From Croceicoccus bisphenolivorans (GTDB lineage: Bacteria; Pseudomonadota; Alphaproteobacteria; Sphingomonadales; Sphingomonadaceae), in NCBI RefSeq assembly GCF_001634625.1, contig NZ_LRSE01000001.1, positions 186,001 through 250,000 of the forward strand: DNA of 64,000 nt. The letters run 5' to 3'. Positions within the stretch are counted from its first letter, which is position 1, and every line of letters starts with the position of its first letter. Of this stretch, positions 26,897 through 34,641 are shown one piece after another. Both the position numbers and the translations under genes were made by a program. The notes below the pieces were generated by a model. That model saw only the letters and a program-made list of their open reading frames with translations. It was not told the origin of the DNA and searched no databases.

Positions 26897-27598
26897 ATGT
26901 CTGTTGCACGAAAAGAGCTTGAGCCGCGCAGGGATCGCGCCCTGCGCAAGATCCGCCCCAGCGGCGGGCCGGAGGATTTCGAACGCTGGCAGCAGCGCAA
27001 GAGTTCGCTGACGCGCGAGGCTATCCTCGATGCGGCGGTCGCCAGCCTGGTCGAGAGCGGATATGCCGGCCTTTCCACCAACGACGTGGCCCGCCGCGCC
27101 GGCGTTTCGCGCGGCGCGATGCACCATCATTTCCCGAACAGGATGTCGCTTGTCCGCTCGATGATCGAACATGTGTTCTATCGCCGGATGCGGCATTTTC
27201 TTGACGATTTCGTCGCCCGCCTGAAAGTGCTGGATACCGGAGACAAGACGGTCCAACCCCATGTTCTTGCAGTGGAATTGCACTGGCATTCAGTCCAGAG
27301 CCGGGAATTCGAGGCCTACTTGCGCCTTGCCGTTGCCGCCCGCAACGATGCCGAACTGGCAGAGGCGTTCGATCCCGCCGCCCGTCGCTATGATGAAGTG
27401 TGGCTGGAAGAGATGGATCACGCCTTCCCGCAATGGCGCAACGCACCCGAACTGATGCGGCTGGCCAGCGACTTTACGCAGGCCCTGCAACTGGGGCTAT
27501 TGATCAACGGTTCGACACTTGGTGAAGAACGGGTCCGGCTGATTCAGGACGAACTGGTCGGGGTCGTGATGCGGCTGGCCGAAGCGGCCAACCCATAA
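26897..27598 (+). CDS. TetR-family regulator
   Basis: A 233-aa regulator with a 30-residue basic lead (ARKELEPRRDRALRK) and then the TetR HTH (REAILDAAVASLVESGYAGLSTNDVARRAGVSRGAMHHHFPN). The C-terminal domain is helical. It is divergent from the TonB receptor and followed by a terminator-like hairpin, so it is a single-gene transcript, and a likely repressor of both the receptor operon and itself. Ligand unknown. Confidence 0.87.
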   Translation: MSVARKELEPRRDRALRKIRPSGGPEDFERWQQRKSSLTREAILDAAVASLVESGYAGLSTNDVARRAGVSRGAMHHHFPNRMSLVRSMIEHVFYRRMRHFLDDFVARLKVLDTGDKTVQPHVLAVELHWHSVQSREFEAYLRLAVAARNDAELAEAFDPAARRYDEVWLEEMDHAFPQWRNAPELMRLASDFTQALQLGLLINGSTLGEERVRLIQDELVGVVMRLAEAANP

Positions 27599-27620
27599 AA
27601 CAGGTCGATCTGCCTGTTTT
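27597..27620. terminator. Hairpin terminator after TetR gene
   Basis: AAAACAGG and CCTGTTTT form an 8-bp stem around an 8-nt loop, overlapping the TetR stop codon and ending in TTTT. A short but typical intrinsic terminator. Confidence 0.6.
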
Positions 27621-27695
27621 CTAGCGCATGTGATAGTTGAGAGCCGCCAACCCAAAGAGCACCATCGCCGGCAAATGGCTATTGGGAGAGGCCCG

Positions 27696-29042
27696 ATGAA
27701 CAAGCAGACTGCCGTTCCGACGCCGATGGACGGCCGCGACCCGTCGAACCTTCGCGGGGACAAGATTACCGGTGACCGCTACTTCAGCGCGGAATTCGCG
27801 CAGAAGGAATGGGACCACATGTGGACCAAGATCTGGCACATCGCCGGACGGACCGCGGACATTCCCGAAGCGGGCGACTTCCTCGTTCACAATTTCATGA
27901 AGGAATCGGTGATCGCCGTCCGCCAGGAAGACGGATCGGTCCGCGCCTTCTACAATTCCTGCGCCCACCGCGGCATGCGCATGGTCGACGATTCCAGCTC
28001 GGTCGCGGCGTTCAACTGCCCCTACCACGGCTGGCGCTATGGCCTTGATGGCAAGCTGATCCATGCACAAGACGCCGATGTCGATTTCAGCCGGGGCAAC
28101 CCCTGCGGCAAGATCGGCCTGAACGAAGTCCGCTGCGACACGTGGGGCGGCTTCGTCTGGTACTCCATGGACGCCGACGGTGTCTCGCTCGCCGACTTCC
28201 TCGAACCCATGCCCGCGCTCTATCGCAATTACCCGATGGACACCGCCGTTCGCGTCGCGTGGTACCGGATCGAGATCAACGCCAACTGGAAGTTCGTCAC
28301 CGACAACTTCTCGGAAAGCTACCACACCCGCACCGCCCACCCGCAGGTTCCGCCATGGATCGACCAGGACGTTGATTCCGCGCGTCACGAGATGTGGCCC
28401 AAAGGCCATGGCCGTACGGTCCAGCCGATGCGCCCCTCGCTCTCCGATCGTCCCGAAGGCGGCGGCAACGCGATGTTCGAGGCCGAGCTTGCCAAGTGGG
28501 ACATCGATCCCAAGAGCTACGCGACCTACGAAGACTTCGCCATGCAGGGCTGGAAGGACCTGAAGGCGGCCAAGCAGAAGCTTTGGCGCGAAAAGGGCTA
28601 TGTCCATTACGAGAAAATGGACGACGAGGAGATCACCGACAGCCCGCACACCGTCATGTTCCCGAACGTGACGATCAGCTTCCTGCCCGACAACCTCGTC
28701 TTCTTCAGGTCCGAACCGCACGCCACGGACCCCGAGAAGTGCTACTTCGACCTGTGGTGCATGGCCTTCCCTGTCGACGGGCAGACCGAAGTCGAATCGA
28801 TCATGGCCGGATGCAAGCCGCTGAAGGAAGTTGCCGAATGCGAACACCGCGTGTTCGACGGCGGTCGCGGCATTCCCGAACTTGCCGGACAGATCGTATA
28901 CCAGGACATGGAACTGGCCGAAAACATGCAGGCCGGCATGCATTCACGTGGTTACAAGGATGCCTATCTCTCTGATCAGGAGACACGCATTCGCTTCTTC
29001 CACGAAGTACTGAACGATTGGATCGAAGGGAGAAGGCCCTGA
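27696..29042 (+). CDS. Rieske non-heme iron oxygenase alpha subunit (4 of 5)
   Basis: A 448-aa oxygenase. Rieske ligands Cys89/His91 (CAH) and Cys108/His111 (CPYH); mononuclear iron His210 and His215 in DNFSESYHTRTAHP; bridging-position residue Glu207. GGGAGAGG precedes the ATG at 27696. It is closely related in sequence to the proteins at 18051 and 20336 and shares the LSDQETRIRFFHEVLNDWIEGRR end. It heads a rightward operon with an SDR and a SnoaL-like gene, repeating the Rieske-SDR-SnoaL combination seen on the other strand. Confidence 0.88.
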   Translation: MNKQTAVPTPMDGRDPSNLRGDKITGDRYFSAEFAQKEWDHMWTKIWHIAGRTADIPEAGDFLVHNFMKESVIAVRQEDGSVRAFYNSCAHRGMRMVDDSSSVAAFNCPYHGWRYGLDGKLIHAQDADVDFSRGNPCGKIGLNEVRCDTWGGFVWYSMDADGVSLADFLEPMPALYRNYPMDTAVRVAWYRIEINANWKFVTDNFSESYHTRTAHPQVPPWIDQDVDSARHEMWPKGHGRTVQPMRPSLSDRPEGGGNAMFEAELAKWDIDPKSYATYEDFAMQGWKDLKAAKQKLWREKGYVHYEKMDDEEITDSPHTVMFPNVTISFLPDNLVFFRSEPHATDPEKCYFDLWCMAFPVDGQTEVESIMAGCKPLKEVAECEHRVFDGGRGIPELAGQIVYQDMELAENMQAGMHSRGYKDAYLSDQETRIRFFHEVLNDWIEGRRP

Positions 29043-29043
29043 A

Positions 29044-29733
29044 ATGGCTAATGTAATCATCACCGGTGCTGGTCGCGGCATCGGCCTCGAACTGGCACGC
29101 ACGCACGCCGAACGTGGCGACCGTGTCTTTGCCCTCGTCCGCGATACGGCAAAGTCCGAAGACCTCACGGCGCTTGCCGACGGGTCGAACGGCGCGGTCA
29201 GCGTTCACAAGCTGGATGCAGCCGACCTTGCCGGCATTCCGGCAGCTGCTGCTGCGGTTCCGTGTGACAGCGTCGACGTGCTCTACAACGTGGCGGGCGT
29301 CACCGGCCCCATCAGCGGCGAGCTGGAAGGCGATACCGACTGGGATGCATGGGACCTTGCCATCGACGTGATGCTGAAGGCGCCCTTCGCCATCACCAAG
29401 GCGTTCCTGCCGAAGATGGGCGAAGGCTCGAAAGTCATCAACTTCTCGAGCCAGCTTGCTGCGTCAACCTGGCCCTATGGCGGTTTCTACGTCTACGTCG
29501 CGACCAAGGCGGGGCTCGTTGCCCTGACCCGTTCGATGGCGATCGACCTGAAGGATCGCGGCATCTCGCTTATCTCACTCCACCCCGGTTGGGTGAAGAC
29601 CGACATGGGCGGCCCCGATGCCGACATCACGACGGAAGAAAGCGTCGCGGGCATCACCGCGCTTACCGACCGCCTGACTGTCGAGGACAGCGGCGGCTTC
29701 TTCAAATGGAATGGCGAGCCGCACCCGCTCTGA
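29044..29733 (+). CDS. Short-chain dehydrogenase/reductase
   Basis: Compact SDR of 229 aa: TGAGRGIG cofactor motif, NVAG, catalytic Ser in NFSSQLA and YVATK active site. Its C-terminus (ITALTDRLTVEDSGGFFKWNG) lacks the usual FabG ending and resembles the CsgA/sniffer-type SDR branch. It starts 1 nt after the Rieske stop, so it is strongly coupled to it; it may act on the product of that oxygenase. Confidence 0.85.
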   Translation: MANVIITGAGRGIGLELARTHAERGDRVFALVRDTAKSEDLTALADGSNGAVSVHKLDAADLAGIPAAAAAVPCDSVDVLYNVAGVTGPISGELEGDTDWDAWDLAIDVMLKAPFAITKAFLPKMGEGSKVINFSSQLAASTWPYGGFYVYVATKAGLVALTRSMAIDLKDRGISLISLHPGWVKTDMGGPDADITTEESVAGITALTDRLTVEDSGGFFKWNGEPHPL

Positions 29734-29746
29734 GGAGGACCTGACA

Positions 29747-30187
29747 ATGGCATTTACCGGACCGCTCGAGGATCGCATCGCGATCCGCGAGGTGATGGAG
29801 ACGTACGCCTACGGCGTCATGACCAAGGACGCCGAAGTCTGGGCCGCGACATGGGCCGACGACGCCTATTGGGCGCTGCCCGAATACCCCGACCTTGGCG
29901 GGTTCGAAGGCAAGAAGGCGATCGTGGAAGCGTGGGTTGGATCGATGGAGGTCTACGGCCTAGACGACATGACCCGCCCGATGGTCTATCTCGCCAATCC
30001 GGGCCGGATCGAGATCGACGGGGACAAGGCGCTCGCCACGACCTTCACGATGGAGATCTACCAGCACCCCGAAACGGGGGAGACCGTCCACACCAACGGT
30101 CACTATGAAGACCGGCTGGCAAAGATCGACGGCAAGTGGGTCTTCACCCGCCGCGAATACCGCATCTTCCACGAACGTCGGGACTGA
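29747..30187 (+). CDS. SnoaL/NTF2-fold small protein
   Basis: A 146-aa protein: N-terminal helix DRIAIREVMETYAYGVMTKDAEVWAATWADDAYW, FEGKKAIVEAWVGSM mid segment, late strands HTNGHYEDRLAKIDGKWVFTRREYRIFHE. This is the standard SnoaL-like pattern. The start 29747 has GAGGAG upstream. Third gene of the Rieske-SDR-SnoaL operon, which ends at a perfect hairpin. As with its homologues here, a beta-subunit-like or isomerase role is inference. Confidence 0.8.
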   Translation: MAFTGPLEDRIAIREVMETYAYGVMTKDAEVWAATWADDAYWALPEYPDLGGFEGKKAIVEAWVGSMEVYGLDDMTRPMVYLANPGRIEIDGDKALATTFTMEIYQHPETGETVHTNGHYEDRLAKIDGKWVFTRREYRIFHERRD

Positions 30188-30205
30188 TCGGGCGCCAATG
30201 CCTCA

Positions 30206-30237
30206 GCGGGCGGATGGCGCAATGCACATCCGCCCGC
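30206..30237. terminator. Bidirectional hairpin between convergent operons
   Basis: A perfect 11-bp stem, GCGGGCGGATG with CATCCGCCCGC, around a 10-nt loop, between the SnoaL gene and the convergent EthD-like gene. No U-run, but placement suits a shared terminator. Confidence 0.65.
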
Positions 30238-30252
30238 CGTGACCGTCAGCCC

Positions 30253-30615
30253 TCACCCGACAGGAGGCATCTCGCTAATCCGCTCGTCGAGGCGATAGAC
30301 CTTCATCGAGCCGCGATCGAAGAGCTTGTCCTCGTCGATCCGGATCATCTCTGCGGTTTCCGGATCGTCGGCGATAGAGGCGAAGAACGCCTGCATCGTC
30401 GCCTCGTCCGGAAACTCGATTTCCATCACCACGTCGGGATCGCTAAGCCCCGCTTCTTGCGCGAACGGCGTGGTGAAGCGGCGCACATAGCGCGTGGCGT
30501 ATCCGGCCAGCACCTTCTCGCCGATCTTTGCGTGGAAAGCCTCGTAATAGTCCACAAACTCGCCGTGGCTCATGCCTTCGCGGCGGCGGAAGATCGACAG
30601 CAGCGTGACGGACAT
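30253..30615 (-). CDS. EthD-domain small protein
   Basis: A 120-aa dimeric alpha-beta barrel type protein: VTLLSIFRRREGMSHGEFVDYYEAFHAKIGEKV at the start and MEIEFPDEATMQAFFASIADDPETAEMIRIDEDKLFD later match the EthD family. EthD is needed by a P450 system for ether oxidation, and relatives act as cyclases or scavengers; the activity here is unknown. The start ATG 30615 (MSVTLL) is preferred over a Pro/Lys-rich upstream extension. It follows a Rieske gene by 10 nt in the same operon. Confidence 0.78.
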   Translation of the reverse strand: MSVTLLSIFRRREGMSHGEFVDYYEAFHAKIGEKVLAGYATRYVRRFTTPFAQEAGLSDPDVVMEIEFPDEATMQAFFASIADDPETAEMIRIDEDKLFDRGSMKVYRLDERISEMPPVG

Positions 30616-30625
30616 GCCCGCCCCC

Positions 30626-31813
30626 TTACATTTGCGGTTCGGGGGCGGAGGGGTCTTCTGCAAGGTACCAGTTCAGCCATTCGTGGAAGTACTGGTTGCC
30701 ACGCTCGTTCTTGCCGAAGATCAACTCCTCGTGCGCGCCGGATTCCAGGCCCTTCTGGATCTCCATGCCGATGACGTAATCCTCTTCGTAAGTCACGTCG
30801 CGGAAGAAGGTCGCCATGCCTTGCAGCTTTTCCTCTTCCTCGGGCGTCTTGGGCGCTTCGCGGCAAAGGTAATTCAGGACAGTGCGGTTCTTGTCGGGCG
30901 TCGGCCCGGGGAAGAGCTGCGCGACCTGCGTGATTTCCGGCGCGACGAAGATCGACACGTTCGGAAACAGGATGCGCACGAAGTCGTATCCGTAGTTTTC
31001 GCGCGTGCCCCATTTCTCGCGCGACACGTCCTTCAGCAGGTCCTTTATCTCGTGCTGCGGAAAACCGATGCGCATCGACGGGCCGAAGCCTTCGTAGTGC
31101 ATCGTGTTCGACGGCGTGCGCGGAAAGATCGTTTCGGGGTGCAGCGACTGGAAGTGATAGCCTTCGAGGTAACCGTCGAACGCGATCTTCCAGTTGGCGC
31201 CGTGGATGGTGCGGTTGCCGACGTAGTGCCAGTCCTTGAAGCCCAGATCCTCGAAATCGCCGAGGTAGCCGCGGAAATAGGCGTCGAGGTCGAACGAACC
31301 CTCGGGGTCGAGACAGACGAAGATCATGCCCGCCCGCTCTTCGCAGGCAAGCTGGCGCAGACCGCGTTCGGACTTGTCGACGTCGCCGAAGGTCTGGCGT
31401 TCGGAAATGCCGATCAATTTGCCGTCACGCCCGAAAGTCCACGCATGGTACTTGCAGGTAAAGCGCGGGCAGTTGCCATAGCCTTCCTCTGCCACCGGCG
31501 CGCCTCGGTGCGAACATACGTTGAGGAACGCGCGGACCGTGCCATCTTTGTCGCGGGTGATCAGAACCGGCATGCCCACCGCTTCCATCGCCTTGTAATC
31601 GCCGGGGTTCGGCATTTCGGCAGTGAAGGCCAGCATCAGCGGCAGCTTCTTGAAAACGAGGTCGATCTCCTTTTTGTAGACATCCTCGTCGCAGTAGGAT
31701 GCGGACGGCACTTTCAGTGTGCCCTCGCCCTGGAACGTCGTCTTGTTCTCGACATAGCCGAGCATGACTTCGGCGACGTCGCCAAGCTGCCCGATGCGCG
31801 CTGCGCGATCCAT
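30626..31813 (-). CDS. Rieske non-heme iron oxygenase alpha subunit (5 of 5), divergent type
   Basis: A 395-aa oxygenase, shorter than the other four. Rieske ligands Cys100/His102 (CSH) and Cys120/His123 (CKYH); mononuclear iron His220 and His225 in DGYLEGYHFQSLHP; bridging-position residue Glu217. The N-terminus differs from the others (MDRAARIGQLGDVAEVMLGYVENKT) and the C-terminus (NERGNQYFHEWLNWYLAED) is its own. It forms an operon with the EthD-like gene and is divergent from the acyl-CoA ligase, which suggests the substrate is an acid or becomes a CoA thioester. Confidence 0.87.
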   Translation of the reverse strand: MDRAARIGQLGDVAEVMLGYVENKTTFQGEGTLKVPSASYCDEDVYKKEIDLVFKKLPLMLAFTAEMPNPGDYKAMEAVGMPVLITRDKDGTVRAFLNVCSHRGAPVAEEGYGNCPRFTCKYHAWTFGRDGKLIGISERQTFGDVDKSERGLRQLACEERAGMIFVCLDPEGSFDLDAYFRGYLGDFEDLGFKDWHYVGNRTIHGANWKIAFDGYLEGYHFQSLHPETIFPRTPSNTMHYEGFGPSMRIGFPQHEIKDLLKDVSREKWGTRENYGYDFVRILFPNVSIFVAPEITQVAQLFPGPTPDKNRTVLNYLCREAPKTPEEEEKLQGMATFFRDVTYEEDYVIGMEIQKGLESGAHEELIFGKNERGNQYFHEWLNWYLAEDPSAPEPQM

Positions 31814-32028
31814 CGTGGTTCTCTCCCAAGAATCGTGTCGTCGCGCGTCTGCGCGAGCTGATGTGCAATCCTTGCACGCTGCATGGTTGCGCGGGCCGCT
31901 ACAACCTGCCCAAGGTGACAGGTGTTATCCCGAATTTCCTGTGCCGCAGGCGTGCGCCCTACCACTTTCGCCAATGGCAGCGGCGGCGCGATCCCGCGAC
32001 AAGACGTTCGGGGAACAGGAGCTTGAAG

Positions 32029-33654
32029 ATGGCCAAACTCGAAATGCCGTGGAACTGGCTGGACCTTCCGCCACCGCACCTTGCGCGGTTTGCGGACCAG
32101 TGGGGCGGGAAGACGATCGCGGATCTGGCGCGCGAGCGTGCCGCTTCGGCCCCCGATTTCGTGGCGCTTGTCGATGGCGTCCGCTCGCTGACGTTTGCCG
32201 AATGGCTTGCCGATGCACAGGCGCTGGCCAATGCTCTGGCCGCCAAGGGACTGGAGCCCGGCGATGTCGTCGCATTCCAGACGCCGAACTGGCACGAGGC
32301 CGGCGTTCTCAACCTTGCCTGCGCGATGGCCGGGCTGGTCGTAAACCCGATCGTCCCGATCTACCGCGACGCCGAAGTCGAGCTGATGCTGCGCGATTGC
32401 CGCGCCCGCGCCATCTTCACCTGCACCACTTTTCGCCGTTTCGACTTCGCCGGAATGGCGGAACGGCTAAGCCCGAAGCTCCCCGATCTCGAACACGTCT
32501 TCACAGTGCGCGGTGACGGCGCGAACGATCTCGCCGCACTGGTCGAGGAAGGCCGCGCGCTTGCCGATATTGCTCCCAAAGTCGATCCCGGCTCGGTCAA
32601 GATGGTGCTTTTCACATCCGGCACGACGGGCCGCCCCAAGGGCGTTCTGCACAGCCACGAAACGCTGGAAAACATCGTGCGCAAGAGTTACGCGCACTGG
32701 GGCATCGGCGCGGGCGAGACGATGATCATGCCCTCTCCCGTCACGCATATCTCCGGCTATGCCAATGGCCTTGAATGTCCGTTGATCGTCGGCACGCGGG
32801 TCGTGCTGATGGAGGCGTGGAACGCGCAGGACGCGCTCTCCCTGATCGAGGAATATGGCGTCAGCGGCACGGTCGCGGCAACACCGTTCCTTGTCGAACT
32901 GGCCGACGCGGCACGCGCCGCCGGAACACGGCTGCCGTCGATGAAGGTCTTCGCCTGCGGCGGCGCGGCGGTCCCGCCGGACCTGATCCCGGCGGCCAAT
33001 TCGGCGTTCGGCAACCTGCGGGCCTTCCGCGTGTTCGGCGCGAGCGAGGTGCCGCTAGTCACGTTCGGCTGGCCGCAGGACGAAACGCTGGCAGCGACGA
33101 CCGATGGCGAAGTCGTCGATTACGAGGTCAAGATCGTCGACGACGACGGCAAGGCCCTGCCCCGCGACACCGAGGGGGAGATACTCGCGCGCGGGCCGTC
33201 GATGATGCTGGGCTATGCCGACGAAGCACAGAGCGCGGCGGCTTTCGATGCAGAGGGCTATTTCAAGACCGGCGATCTGGGCACACTATCTCCGAACGGC
33301 GCGGTCACCATCACCGGTCGCAAGAAGGACCTCATCATCCGCGGCGGCGAAAATATCAGCGCGGTGGAGATAGAGGATGTCCTGCGCACCCATCCGCAAG
33401 TGCGCGATGCCAGCGTCGTGGCCATGCCGCACGAACGGCTGGGCGAAGGGGTCTGCGCCTACATCATCAGCGTTGGGGAACCCGCGTCTACCGAAGCGCT
33501 TTGCGCGCATGTGCAGGCCAGCGGCCTTGCCAAACAGAAAACGCCGGAACACTTCGAGTTCGTCGATGACTTTCCGCGCACAGCGTCGGGCAAGATCCGC
33601 AAGGACCTGCTGAGAAAGGACATCGCCGGGCGGATGGAGGCCGCCAAGGCATGA
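32029..33654 (+). CDS. AMP-forming acyl-CoA ligase
   Basis: ANL-superfamily enzyme of 541 aa. P-loop FTSGTTGRPKG, hinge/A8 motif GRKKDLIIRGGENIS, and the catalytic Lys in PRTASGKIRKD. The start ATG 32029 (MAKLEMPWNW) has GGAG upstream; the open frame further upstream is within the divergent promoter. It activates a carboxylic acid (cyclohexane-, aryl- or fatty-type; substrate not readable). It is coupled to the MDR reductase by ATGA and divergent from Rieske 5, so CoA activation and ring or side-chain oxidation are probably linked. Confidence 0.87.
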   Translation: MAKLEMPWNWLDLPPPHLARFADQWGGKTIADLARERAASAPDFVALVDGVRSLTFAEWLADAQALANALAAKGLEPGDVVAFQTPNWHEAGVLNLACAMAGLVVNPIVPIYRDAEVELMLRDCRARAIFTCTTFRRFDFAGMAERLSPKLPDLEHVFTVRGDGANDLAALVEEGRALADIAPKVDPGSVKMVLFTSGTTGRPKGVLHSHETLENIVRKSYAHWGIGAGETMIMPSPVTHISGYANGLECPLIVGTRVVLMEAWNAQDALSLIEEYGVSGTVAATPFLVELADAARAAGTRLPSMKVFACGGAAVPPDLIPAANSAFGNLRAFRVFGASEVPLVTFGWPQDETLAATTDGEVVDYEVKIVDDDGKALPRDTEGEILARGPSMMLGYADEAQSAAAFDAEGYFKTGDLGTLSPNGAVTITGRKKDLIIRGGENISAVEIEDVLRTHPQVRDASVVAMPHERLGEGVCAYIISVGEPASTEALCAHVQASGLAKQKTPEHFEFVDDFPRTASGKIRKDLLRKDIAGRMEAAKA

Positions 33655-34613
33655 AAGCGATCTGGTATGAGGAAAACGGCGGTCCCGAAGTTCTGCAATA
33701 CGGCGAATTGCCCGATCCGGACGCCGGGCCGGACACAGTGGTCGTGCGCGTCGAATACGTCAGCATCGAAGGGGGTGACTTGCTCAACCGCAGCGTTACG
33801 CCGCCCCGCAAGGTGCCCTTCATACCCGGCTATCAGGCCGCCGGAACGGTCGAAGCGGTCGGTGCACAGGTCACGAAGTTCGCACCCGGAGACAGGGTCG
33901 TCGCGTTCAACTGGCACGGCAGCCATGCAGAATTTTTCGCCACGCCAGAAAAGTACGTTTATCCGATCGCTGACGGACTTCCAACGCAGCAAGCCGCCAT
34001 CATACCGGTCGCATTCGGCACCGCCAGCGACGCGCTGTTCGAATATGGCAGGCTGCAACCCGGTGAAACGGTACTGGTGCAAGGCGCGGCCGGCGGGGTT
34101 GGACTTGCCGCCGTGCAGCTTGCCGCACAGGCCGGTGCGCGCGTTATCGGCACGGCGTCGGGGCGGCAGAGGCTGGCCCGGATCGAACCGTTCGGCATGG
34201 ACCACGGCATCGACTATCGCAGCGAGGATATCGCACAAGTCTGCCTTGAACTGACCGGCGGCAAGGGCGTCGACATTGTGCTGGACATGGCCGGCGGCCA
34301 TTCCGTCGGCACGCTATTGCAGGCCATGCGATTTCGCGGCCGCTATGTGGTCATCGGCGCATCGACCGGCACATTGCCTTCGTTCGGCTTCTTCGAACTG
34401 ATCCGCCGGGCGGCAACTGTTCACGCGGTGTCGTTCGGCGGTGAAATGCACCTTCCGCGTGTCCACGATCTGATCGCCAGCCTGTCCCGCCGGATGGCAA
34501 GGGGCATGTTGCAGATGCCGGTCGAACGGATCTTCCCGTTGGCCGATGCCGCTGCCGCACATGCCTTTGTTGCGAACAACCACCCGTTCGGGCGCGTTCT
34601 GCTCAAGCCATGA
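33651..34613 (+). CDS. Zinc-independent MDR quinone oxidoreductase/enoyl reductase
   Basis: A 320-aa medium-chain reductase of the QOR branch: GroES-like N-terminus (PEVLQYGELPDPDAG ... PFIPGYQAAGTVEAVG) and NADPH-binding GAAGGVGLAAVQLA. Cys/His zinc ligands of alcohol dehydrogenases are absent. The ATG overlaps the acyl-CoA ligase stop (ATGA). It may reduce a double bond in a CoA-linked or enone intermediate. It is convergent with pyruvate carboxylase, 28 nt away. Confidence 0.85.
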   Translation: MKAIWYEENGGPEVLQYGELPDPDAGPDTVVVRVEYVSIEGGDLLNRSVTPPRKVPFIPGYQAAGTVEAVGAQVTKFAPGDRVVAFNWHGSHAEFFATPEKYVYPIADGLPTQQAAIIPVAFGTASDALFEYGRLQPGETVLVQGAAGGVGLAAVQLAAQAGARVIGTASGRQRLARIEPFGMDHGIDYRSEDIAQVCLELTGGKGVDIVLDMAGGHSVGTLLQAMRFRGRYVVIGASTGTLPSFGFFELIRRAATVHAVSFGGEMHLPRVHDLIASLSRRMARGMLQMPVERIFPLADAAAAHAFVANNHPFGRVLLKP

Positions 34614-34641
34614 GGCTGGCCCCGTAATCGGGCCCGGCCTG

